Position numbers and translations under genes: made by a program
Notes under the pieces: generated by a model
What the model saw: the letters and a program-made list of their open reading frames with translations, nothing else
What the model was told of the DNA's origin: nothing
Database searches by the model: none
Assembly (NCBI RefSeq): GCF_947507565.1
Contig: NC_089175.1
Span: 248,001-312,000, forward strand
Direction: 5' to 3'
DNA: 64,000 nucleotides
From: Oscarella lobularis
Lineage: Eukaryota; Porifera; Homoscleromorpha; Homosclerophorida; Oscarellidae
Shown: positions 1 to 10,193 of the stretch, piece by piece
Layout: every line of letters starts with the position of its first letter
Numbering within the stretch: position 1 is the first letter of the stretch

Positions 1-30
1 ATACACACAGATGTCACTAATTAATTAATT

Positions 31-2250
31 TTAACCCAACGTCTTCGACACTTTTACAAGTTCATTATAAACCTTAAAAAAGACAATGAAAATGTGAAAA
101 TAATTTCATCCTGATTATACCTTTTTCATTTGTGGCCGATCAGAGCTGTCCATTTCCCCGCACCACGTACAACTTCTCTACCAAATAGGGTGGCCAGTCA
201 ACCCTTTGATCAAACCAGGCTCTTAGAGAGCCTCCTTCGTCACGCAAGCGCCGCGCATGAGACATCTAGAAAAACATTTAATTAATTCCTAGTCTACCGA
301 GCAGCGTTAACTTCCAACCAAGTCAGCAGAACCATGTTTATAAGGAGGGCGACCAGTAATTATTTCTAGTAGTACCTGCAAAAGAAATCATTGTTAATCA
401 CAGTTCAATTAGGCAAACGAACTCTTGACCACGCCGAATGCATAAACATCCACTTTCCACGACGTTTTTCCTTTTATTGCCTCCGGCGCCATATAGGGAA
501 GAGTCCCCAATGGAGGAGATACATTAAACGACTTGTCAAAATCCTCCTCGTCCACAAATAAAGACAAGCCAAAATCCCCTAACTTGGCCCCGTCGCTTTC
601 ATTTCGACCGAGAAAGATGTTCAGACTACCACATAGGTTTAGTAGAAAAACTCAAATACATAATTAATCTTTACGATTTGACGTCACGGTGCACCAAATT
701 GTGTTCAGTGTGAAGATACGATAGAGCACTAGCGACGTCCGTAACTGCTTTTAGACGACTAGCAAGTGAAATTGGATTCGGATTTTTCTATTATGTGAGA
801 ATGTGCCACAATGAATGAATAGAAATTGTGTGTATGTACCAAAGTGACAGCTCGCTTTAAATCACCTCCAGCCATATGTTCATACAATATACATGTACAA
901 AGAGTATCCCCATCCACGCTCTGCCCCAAAATTTTCACTATGTTGGAATGATAAACTCTAATGACACAAATAGTAATTTAATTGAAGGTTTTGATGGAAT
1001 TTTACTGTGAAAAAGTATGAACTTCTACTGGAAACTGACGTAGCATCAGACTCAGCCGTGAGCAGCTTGCTTCTCTTAACTGCAACCAGAAGCAATACAC
1101 TAATCATCAATTACCTACAGTGTGACTATCTCTACTAACAATTTTAAATTTCTTTACAGCCACCGTCGTTTCTTGTCCGTTCAAATTCATTTCTGCCTCA
1201 TAAACATCTCCAAACGTGCCTGATCCCAGTTTCTTGGCGTCACTGAAGTTATTAGTAGCTTTCATGACGTCATTGAAATCGAAAGCGGGCGGGTTTTGCG
1301 TTAGCTTCGTTTCCGATAATCGCAAAGGAACTTTCAAAGATTCTGAAGCATCATCGCTATTCTCTAATTGGCTCGAATTGTTAAATTCGGCCCATCGGTT
1401 CAATACTACGCAGTCAGCTGTACTATTAATTAAATTAATATAATGGATCTATTTCTTACATTGCTGACGTGCTTCATCACGTTTTGGGTCTTTCTCTTGA
1501 GACGCCTTACGGATTATTGGGTTTTCTTTACGATCCGATTCTCGCCGCCCCTTTGCTGGGCCTTTTCCTTTATCCCGTGATTTTGGAAATTTCTTAGGTT
1601 CCAATTTTCCAAAAACTGCGTTGATTATTAACCTAAACGAATAATTGATTTTCAACAGTTACGGATTAATTTTTTGTAAAACACAGTTACATGGTTTTCA
1701 AGTTCAAGGCTGTTCACTGCAGCGTAACTTTTTGCTTCACAATTCACAAGGTCTAATGCCAACAGATTGCAAGTCACAACACACTTATTGAAATAGCAAC
1801 ACACCCTCAAATGCAATCATCAAACCGGAGATAATATTTTCATTGACCTGAGCACACCATGGTGGTGAGAAAACCGATAGCAAGAGAAGACCACTATACC
1901 TTGTATATAGATTCAACTGCCTCACAGCCATGGTTGAAAAATAACGCTTTATAGCGCATCAATTGATAATCATGCTAATTTTGCATTGGCGCTCAAAAAA
2001 ATGTAACAACACTACACATCTATACCCTTCTGATTTCGATTCCAGCACAAGAATAGAAACTAAAAGAAGAAATCATCAGAGCACGGTAAAATTTCGTGGC
2101 CTAACACTAAGTCCAACAGTGAATAAACAGACTACAATAGGTAGCGAAACTATATCTAAGATGCTGACTTCCTTACAGGTGCGCGAACATCGATGCGCAT
2201 TCCGCCTCTTCGACCGCAGCCTGTGACGACGAAGTAAGCGACATGAAGCG
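31..2250 (-). pseudogene. IRAK/RLK-like receptor kinase copy, decayed (A1)
   Basis: This is a multi-exon TKL kinase and a close copy of the gene at 35202-37612. The N-lobe exon (about 1107-1403) has the lead-in 'KATNNF', the glycine loop GSGTFGDVY and VAVKK. Later exons give LYEHMAGGDL (about 840-960), HRDVK (about 690) and GDFGLS with PEAIKGK (420-640). The terminal exon ends at 31. Three differences from the intact copy suggest decay. A deletion of about 257 bases after 'LIIN' (near 1620) removes the transmembrane exon. An 11-base deletion near 166 shifts the frame in the last kinase exon and gives an early stop. The ATG of the likely first exon (equivalent of 37612) is missing near 2226. 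HRD and DFG are intact, so a short soluble product cannot be excluded. The limits of the 5' part (1660-2250) are uncertain. Confidence 0.6.
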
Positions 2251-3020
2251 ACTCCGTTTGACAACTAGACTACGCAGCACATACCTTTTTGGCGCCAAGC
2301 GCCTTCGTTTCTTGCGATATTCTCTGTAGAGGAAAAGGGATCCTTCCGCATGCGCATTGCACGCGGCACGTGAGAGAATCAATGACAATGTCTATGGAAC
2401 GATTAAATCTACAGTAGGGTAAATAACTAGAGAATGATGGCCCGGTGTTCACCGTGTTGCCATCATGCAGAGCCTCCCACCGTTTACCGTACGAGAGTGC
2501 ATACCATAGTGTGACGTCATAATTTTTTATGTTGTCACATATTCACGTGGTCCTTACAGCCGTTAGCTACTACAGCTCACTCCTACCTACATACTGTAAA
2601 TACTTGCATGATTGCAATGTTTTCCTAATTAGGCGCTTTTCTGACGTAGTGTATTTGATAATGTGCTCTGTATTCTGTATTTGAGGAGGACCTATGCATG
2701 TGTACGGGTCATATTTCCTGTTACCCGTACACGCGTACATACCTACGCACATACGGCATGAGTGGATACTTTTGATTGTGACGTCAGAGCGTGACAATCA
2801 AAACTGTCGTTTCGGTTTCTCAGGGCATTTATAAAACGGAAAATAGCACAGATCAATTGGAAATAAGGGTTTCTAAGCATTTTTTCCGTTTATGAAAGAA
2901 AAAACGCTTTATTCGCGTCGTAAATCGCCTTTTTTGGGGCACCGTTTAGGGCCCTATGTCGCGCATGCGCTGTACGAAAAAACGGGGTTTTAATTTACGT
3001 CACAATGCCGAGCGTTACGA
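2251..3020. other. Intergenic; promoter-like motifs only
   Basis: I see no gene here. The stretch holds GCATGCGCA at 2348-2356, which has a counterpart at 37755-37763 upstream of the intact copy of the neighbouring kinase. It also has a CRE-type TGACGTCA palindrome at 2512-2519 and GCGCATGCGC at 2961-2970. These resemble NRF1- and CREB-type sites; the factors are not known. Confidence 0.3.

Positions 3021-3059
<39 letters not shown>
3021..3059. repeat. (CAGA)n microsatellite
   Basis: About ten uninterrupted copies of a CAGA/ACAG tetramer lie between two kinase loci. It is a simple tandem repeat with no coding role seen. Confidence 0.95.
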
Positions 3060-3181
3060 CTTCCGGCCCTAAGATCACGTTTGAGAGAGCCTCCCTCCTT
3101 CGTTATACGGGCTCCACCCGTACAACTGCGGTGGTCGGCTCCATAAATAAATAGTTTGTTCATTTGTGAGGATTCAAGAAT

Positions 3182-4200
3182 TTATTTTATCCCAGCTTTG
3201 ATGTTCAGCTGGTTCAGATCAAGAAGCAATGAGGACACTCCCGGTCTTTGACGGTAGTTGTCTTCGGTGGCTCGTTTTGCAATTGTCAACAGTTCTAGGC
3301 CATAAAGCTCATTTTTCGTTTTTGGCCATTTTGCTTTTGGGTCGAGCATTTTGGTTAAATCTATGCCTTGGGACTCGATGGCATCTACATACGATTTTAG
3401 ATCTTGCTTCTTTTTGCTTGAGTATGGAGGCAAACCAGTACTCAACTCGTACAGTATCATACCAAAACCGTACACATCTCCCAACGGCGTTATTATTTTA
3501 TGAAAGACCTCAGGCCCCATATACGGACGTGTACCGGCCAACCGAGGGCCCAGTGGAGTCCGCTTCTCCATCCGCGTTTCCTACTATGGCAAGCCCGAAG
3601 TCGCTTAGTTTGGCTTGAAACGTTGACGACAATAAGACGTTGGACGACTTGACGTCTCTGTGTATGACGGGAAGCCTGTATTTATTATGAAGGAAGTCGA
3701 GTCCGGAAGCAATATCGGCACTGACGGTCAAACGAGTTTGCCAACGCAGAGGCGGCGTATTATCCTAATAAATTGCATTAGCATTTTTGTTCATTATTTC
3801 ATTTAATTCTTACTCGGCAATCAAGCCTGTGCGATAGAGCTCCATTAGGCATAAACTCGTAAATGAGACAGAGCTCTGGCCCATCTGACGAGAAGCCTAC
3901 GAGGCCGATGATGTTCTTGTAGCAGTATCGCGTCAGGATATTCATTTCTACTCCAAACTGCTTTCGACTCAGTTCAATTTGAGCTGGATTCAGATGCAGA
4001 TGCAGCATGGCAAAATAACTCTTTAGTTTGCCAAGTTTGTTCTCTGGACGACTTATTTGTTTCCTGAATAACATGGCCACAGTGACCTCCACCATTATTA
4101 ACCATATTATTGTTTATCTTCAAATCAAACCGGTGCACGTCATTTTTATTTTGCACAAGCTTTTCTTTCAATTTAGGTAGTAGTAGTGACGGTAGTTTAG
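3182..4200 (-). pseudogene. Chimeric, frameshifted CARD-family kinase fragment (B)
   Basis: The 3' part matches the kinase domain of the gene at 38233-44790: 'GFSSDGPELCLIYEF' near 3850-3910, [17 protein letters not shown] and the C-terminal 'IAKRATEDNYRQRPG', ending at 3182. Compared with that copy there are four extra bases near 3535-3545 (after 'STGPSVG'), which shift the frame in the activation segment. The intron present at about 38411-38460 is precisely absent here. The N-lobe exon with glycine loop and lysine is missing. Upstream of about 4036 the sequence instead matches the N-terminal part of the kinase at 29.4-29.56 kb ('NNGGGHCGHVIQ'). It is therefore a chimera of two families and probably a pseudogene. 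A sequencing error could explain the frameshift but not the lost N-lobe. Confidence 0.7.
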
Positions 4201-4287
4201 GTAGCTCTAAATAAGCGTCACTGCTGTTACGCAGACTCTGGGTCGCACACGTACGATAGACAGAGTTATTCTATGTCCAAATAAATT

Positions 4288-6074
4288 TTACGCACTCAAC
4301 TGAAAGTACTCACATTGAAGTTCTTTCAGCTCCACCAAAACCTGGTCAAGTTATACATAAAGTAAAACAAACTACAGTAGCTGTTTCACTCACTTCATGA
4401 ACGTCAGGCCTCCGACGACTGTCCCAGCTGGTGCAGCGCTTTGCCAAGTCAAACACTTTTTGTGCAAGCATACCAAACTTTGACCAATTACAACGAGGAT
4501 CTAACATTCCAAGAGCGTCATATCCCTGCCTTTCCAAATCCTGAATGTAGGTTGCCTAGAAGAAAACAGCCTCACGTTGTAGTATCGCAATGCTATACGC
4601 ATTACCAAATCAGTCTTCTTGGCAGGAGAATACGGCCTCAAGCCAGTCAGCAATTCGTACATAATCTAGAGTAGTTCCCATTATTATCACAAAAAAATAC
4701 CATATTCAGAAATATACCATGCCCAGCGGGAAAATGTCTGTTTTTCTTGAAAAAATGCCCTTTGTTGCTTCAGGCGGCATGTAACACCTCGTACCAGCAA
4801 TTGTAGACCCTGACATAACAATCCTTTCCTCGTCTTCACATATAGAACAAGCTAGACCAAAGTCCATAATACGAGCTAAATTATCCGATCCAAGCATGAC
4901 GTTGGAACTAATAGTGGGTGAATCAATAAACCAATCCGTAATCTGATCTCTCGTCACATTACCTTTTGAGGTCCCGATGAATAAGCGGAGCTCTCGACTC
5001 CGTCTGAATGTGCAATATGCCTTGCACAATATCAATCATAATTTCTACACGACGTTTGGCACAAAGAACTTCTTTTGATCTCTACAAGAACCAAAATTAA
5101 AATATATTGCCTCGATAGAGAAACCAAGAGAACCTTTGATAAATTTTTAGCTAGAGTCCCACCATCAACATATTGAAAGATAAGACACAGCTCTGGTCCA
5201 TCGCAGCTGTATCCGAGAAGTTTGGCAAGATTAGGATGCGGAGGACAACTATACAGACTGAATAAAGAAATCATTTGCAAGTGATTAGCATACCTAAGAA
5301 GTGATGCCATTTCTGAATGAAACTGCTTTCGCACCCAAGAAGACGGTCGATTTGTTTCTTTTGCCCTTTTTAGTCTTTTCACGGCAACCTGCTGGTCGTT
5401 CCATTTACCCAGATGAACCGAAGCGAATCCGCCTCGCCCGATTTCCTTCTCGAAATTATTCGTCATGTGTTTCACGGAGTTGTAGGGCACATCGACAACT
5501 TTGGGCGAGTTGTCAACCTTGTCACGAAATTAGGACCGTGCATAGACTAGACTGTCTGCCACCGTACCACAGAAGAGCTCGTTGGTGATGGCGAGTTAGC
5601 TGTGTTCACATTCGCTTCAGCCGAGGCCGATTCTATCCGGGATGGTGGCAGGATGCACTGACAGTGACCGCCTTCGTCGAAGGGGGAAAAGGGTTGCTTT
5701 CCAATCTTAACTAGCTCTTTATTCTCTATCGGAGACGTTTTCTACCACCGAGTAGGCAATACAGATACTGTGAAGAACGACGGGCTGCGTCATCTCACCG
5801 TTTTATAGAGCGCCTCGGGCAAAACGGAGAAAATCTTCGGGGGGCGCTTTTTCTGTACGTCTACTAGGCAATCGGCGGTATTTTTGACATCTATGCCTCT
5901 TCCTTCGTAGGCTTCTCTCAAATAAGCCTTCGGGATCGTGTTCATTCGGTCTTGTACAGACGATTGGACAGGAAAAACGCACTGCGTAAACTTAGCGTGC
6001 GTTAGTGGAGAACATTCCTGTGTTGAAAAACTATTAAAGATTGAGATTTTATTGATATACGTAAATACGTACAA
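4288..6074 (-). CDS. TKL kinase of the IGRGGFAS type (D1)
   Basis: Exons run from about 6074 down to the stop at 4288. The kinase begins with 'TNNFEKEIGRGGFASVHLG' and VAVKR (5350-5490). It continues with CDGPELCLIF, HRDLKSSNVML split by an intron near 4925-4970, MDFGLA, MPPEATKG, GLRPYSPAKK and the RRRRPDVHE exon near 4400-4550. The last exon encodes VLVELKELQ...FQLSA. An apparent stop upstream of the kinase lies inside a GT..AG intron (about 5503-5550); the flanking exons read in phase. The juxtamembrane exon (about 5555-5710) resembles that of the copy at 30548-32248. The transmembrane stretch of that copy is not preserved here: the exon around 5800-5830 reaches a stop. Either this copy is soluble or its 5' end is damaged. 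All catalytic motifs are present. Confidence 0.6.
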
Positions 6075-6247
6075 CTAAGCTCTCATAGCTGCGCAGCTGT
6101 CTGTAAAAAATTGCAAAGTCATCAATCAGTGACCAAGCCACAAGACATTCAGGTATAAAATCACGTTGTATTTGTAGGTAATTTTCTCTTGTGGGTGACG
6201 TAAATTACTTTCCTCATTGGCATACGTAATATCACACAAGCTCACAT

Positions 6248-7570
6248 TCAGAGACGCTGTTCAGAAGAATCCAAGCCGTCAGCTAAGCTTTTAATGTTGT
6301 CGTGAACCTAAAACACGCAACCTTAATTAAACGCGTAACAACGATGTAGAAAAATCCAACCTCATCCATTAGAGGTCTTTTTTTGCTGTTTTTGTCAGTG
6401 CATATCTTGGCAAGTGCAGTTAGTCTTCGGGCCTCAGCATGGGGCCATGGTACTCGAGGATCAAACATAATATTCACATCTTCTTCTTTTTCCTCTACTT
6501 CAAGCATATAATTGACCTGTAAAACAATTGAAAAACGGACCACGTTTATTTAATTAATTAATACTAATTTACAATTACCAAATCTACTTTCTTGCTATAA
6601 CTATATGGAGGAAGCCCGGTCACAATTTCATACAGGACCTGTATCCAATTGACTATATAATAACTGTTATTCACACGCATGGAGTCCTTACCACACCAAA
6701 CGCATAAACGTCTGATCTTGGAGATGCTTTGCTAAGATATGCTTCCGGCGCCATGTAACTTTTCGTTCCAACGGATAACGTCACAGAAAATGATTCCATT
6801 TGATTACGACCCTCTTCAAAAATAGTCGCTAGGCCGAAGTCGTCCAGCTTAGCATTGTCGTCTTCACCAAGCAACACATTTCCGCTGCAGGTACATATCA
6901 ACACATGTAAAGGAGGCCGTGCTGTTTATCACCTTTTTACATCACGGTGCAGTAGTCCAGGAGTGAGAGAGTGCAAATACTTGAGAGCACTTGCAATTTG
7001 ACTAGAAATGCGTATACGGCTTGATACACTTGGCACACTTGACTTTCCTAAAGCAACATCATGAAAAAAATTATAGATAGAAAACTATCTGTAGAACATA
7101 CCTTGGCTAATGCTTTTCTCAGAGTCCTTCCGTGTACGTATTCATAGAGCAGACAAAGCTGAGGACCATCAACTGACAAGCCCATCAGTTTCACAATATT
7201 CTCATGAGTAACCCTATGATCAGCATTGAATAGTTAAATGTCTTGGCTAGTCACGTGCAACATACAAATACAGATATAATCAATAGCGTTTAGCATGCTA
7301 GACTTTCAACTTCCTAATTCCTACCGTGTGATGATCGACTCCACGGGCTTCGGCAATTCTCGTGCACATCCAGCTTCAAGTTGTTTGCCCGCCGTTTTTG
7401 GTGATGGCGAGTTAGCTATGCTCACATCTATGCTCACATTCGCTTCAGCCGAGGCCGATTCTATCCGGGATGGTGGCGAGATCAGGCACTGATTGCCTCC
7501 GAAGAAGGGAAAAAAGGGATGCTTTCCAATCTTAACTAGCTCTTTACACTCTAACGACGTTTCCTACCAC
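6248..7570 (-). CDS. In-frame chimera: D-type juxtamembrane region joined to kinase lacking its N-lobe (E1)
   Basis: The 3' exons encode an E-type kinase from 'THENIVKLMGL' (near 7200) through LLHRDVK, DDFGLA, MAPEAYLSK, the EEKEEDVN exon (about 6370-6520) and a terminal exon ending GLDSSEQRL at 6248. The exon that should carry the end of the N-lobe is replaced. At about 7333 it joins a copy of the juxtamembrane exon of the gene at 30548-32248 (ending 'KPVESIIT'). The junction keeps phase 2 and the same GTAGGAATT donor, so the reading frame is preserved. The product would lack the glycine loop, the ATP-binding lysine and helix C, although HRD and DFG remain. No transmembrane exon or start codon is visible beyond about 7570. 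It may be a pseudogene or a catalytically dead kinase fragment. Confidence 0.55.
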
Positions 7571-7741
7571 CGAGTAGGCAATACAGAAGAAAGTAATTTG
7601 CCACACATGATATCACACAAGCCCAGAGATCTGCTATTCAGAAGAATCCAAGCCGCCAGCTAAGCTTTTAATGTCGTCATAAATCTAAAACACGCATCCT
7701 CGTACATAAAGCAACAGCGTGAAAAAATGCAACCTTATCCA

Positions 7742-9934
7742 TTAGAGGTCTTCTTTTCTACCAGAAGACTTATGCCGCCTTTTATCTTTATCATCTTTAT
7801 CATCCGAGTCATCATCTGAATCGTGATGGTCCGGTGCCCCAGCAGCTGCAGTGCGCAAAGGAGGTGACTTGTCATTGTTATCATGGCTAAATTTAGCAAC
7901 CGACATTTTAATGATGTTGTGAACCTAAAACACGCATCCTTGAACGCGTAACAACGACGTAGAAAAATCCAACCTCATCCATTAGAGGTCTTCTTTTGCT
8001 GTTTTTGTCGGTACATATCTTGGCAAGTGCAGTTAGTTCTCGAGCCTCAGCATGAGGCCATGGTACTCGAGGATCAAACATGATATTTACATCCTCCTCT
8101 TTTTCCTCTACTTCAAGCATATAATTGACCTGTAAAACAATTGAAAAACGAACCACGTTTATTTAATTAATTAGTACTAATTTATTTAATTAATTAATAC
8201 TAATTTACAATTACCAAATCTATTTTCTTGCTATTACTATATGGAGGAAGCCCGGTCACAATTTCATACAGAACCTGTACCCAATTGACTATATAATACT
8301 GTTATTCACACGCATGGAGTCCTTACCACACCAAATGCATAAACGTCTGTTCTTTGAGATGCTTTGCCAAGAAATGTTTCTGGCGCCATATAGCTTCTCG
8401 TTCCAACGGATAACGTCACAGAAAATGATTCCATTGGATTACGACCCTCTTCAGTGATAGTCGCTAGGCCAAAGTCTGCCAGCTTAGCATTGTCGTCTTC
8501 ACCGAGCAACACATTTCCGCTGCAGGAACATATCAACACATGCAAAGGAGGCTGCGCTGTTTGTCACCTTTTTACATCACGGTGCAGTAGCCCAGGAGTG
8601 AGAGAGTGCGTACTTGAGAGCACTTGCAATTTGACTTGAAATGCGTAGACGGCTTGATACGCTAGGCACACTTTGACTTTCCTAAAGCAACATCATAAAA
8701 AATTATAGATACAGTAGAAAAATATCTGCAGAGCCATACCTTGGCTAATGCTTTTCTCAGAGTCCTTCCGTGTACGTATTCATAGAGCAGACAAAGCTGA
8801 GGACCATCAACTGACAAGCCCATCAGTTTTACAATATTCTCATGATTAACCCTATGATCAGCATTGAATAGTTAAATGTCTTGGCTAGTCACGTGCAACA
8901 TATAAATACGGATATCAAGAGCGTTTAGAGAAACACTTTTAACTTTTAGTTCCTACCGTATGAGAGATGAAATCTCAGTCGGAAATTGCTTCTTGTTCAA
9001 TTGCATTCGAGATGGTTTATCATTTTTGGGCTAATAGAGATATGGTATCATTAGATTGATATTAATCATCTGAGACGCAAATAAAATACCGGTTTGAATC
9101 GTTTGACAGCAATTTTAGTTTCTCTGCCTCCTACTTCCAAATCTGCCAGAAAGACGTCACCAAAGCTTCCAGAACCAATTAGAAGTTTTAAATCAAAATC
9201 TTTAGTAGCTAGAGCCAGTTCTTCAAATTTGGCTATAGTGACAAGGTCCACTGTGCTATCCTCCGTCTGAGCAAGACAATCAGCACTTGCTGACAACAAT
9301 TCGCTAAAAGTTTCAATAAACTTTTCCCATTCTGGAATAAAGCTATTTTGGTTCAATGATGTTTCCGTTTGGCCACTTTGAGAATCACACGTCCTATCAA
9401 CTTCATCTAAGTCTTCCGTGCCTTTCATGTTCTCTTTATTTGCGGAAGTACATAAAACAAAGGTGAATTTCTTTAAAATGCCCTTTTTTAATAATTTTTC
9501 AATAATATCGTAGATTGCTTTCCAGATATCGAGAAATTGCAAATCATTGAGGTCGTGAATAAAATCCTCGAAAATAGACGGGTAACGAAAGCACATACGC
9601 CTAAAATAAATTTTCACGTGATCAGAAACAAACATACGCCAAGTTTTGCCCAAACCTCAAACCTATCTTTAGAGACTTTCTCCAGTCCCTTGTAAAACTC
9701 GTTCAGAAAATTATACTTTGCTTTCAACGTTTTTGCATTAAAATTAGGGTGTAATACAGATTCGAGGAAGTTAGCCATCTGTTTTCTGCTCTTGTCATAT
9801 AGAGGCATTGCAGTTTTATCGTTGGTTGACTCATAAATTGACCCATACACTAAGAGCTTGCTTTGCGCTATTTCCATATCTTTTCTTAGATTCGGTACTC
9901 TTCCAGTAACCACTTTGAAATCTTTGAGATTCAC
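7742..9934 (-). CDS. TKL kinase of the LIGSGSFGDVFLADL type (E2)
   Basis: The N-terminal exon (9066-9653) has an uncharacterised region, then 'FEELALATKDF', GSGSFGDVF and AVKRFKP. Next come QFPTEISS, THENIVKL-like and LLYEYVHG exons, LLHRDVK, ADFGLATI with MAPETFLGK (about 8310-8530), GLPPYSNSKK and the EEKEEDVN/RRPLMDE exon. A terminal exon (about 7742-7915) encodes an acidic tail (HDSDDDSDDKDDKDK) and stops at 7742. That tail matches the N-terminal acidic region of the second kinase in the gene at 24403-30321, so it was probably captured by recombination. The upstream 9660-9934 segment is open from ATG 9934 but its splice to 9653 does not fit in frame. The 5' structure is therefore unresolved. 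Confidence 0.6.
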
Positions 9935-9972
9935 GTAGATTGTCCTGCAAGACGCTCAAGCTGGATTCCTAC

Positions 9973-10074
9973 CGCTACGCGATCTTCGAAAGGCAGAGAA
10001 GGGTCACGAAAAGGATAGTCAGCCTCGGAAACGCCAACAATCGCAAGGCAAATAACAAAGAAAGCAGCCACCAT
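9973..10074 (-). pseudogene. Orphan duplicate of the GH3 signal-peptide exon
   Basis: From ATG 10074 the minus strand encodes a hydrophobic leader (VAAFFVICLAIVGVSEA) followed by DYPFRDPSLPFEDRVA. It ends at a GT donor at 9972. This matches exon 1 of the GH3 gene (13402-13500; [17 protein letters not shown]), including the donor position. No other GH3 exon follows; the next downstream sequence is the 5' part of the kinase at 7742-9934. The possible short intron (28 bases) would not join the kinase frame. It is a leftover of a partial duplication. Confidence 0.75.
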
Positions 10075-10193
10075 CGTTCCCATTCAAACCTGAGCTCCCG
10101 TACAAGATACGTCGCGTGCTGCATGGTCCATAAAAAAAGTAGTAAAAAACGCAGCAAAAAAGAAACTGAAAAAAAGCAATGCAATACTTGAAA

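Noticed and set aside
5520-5560. Stop codon apparently disrupting the D1 gene upstream of its kinase
   Set aside because: It falls in a GT..AG intron; the flanking exons join in phase, as in the paralogue at 31750-31830.
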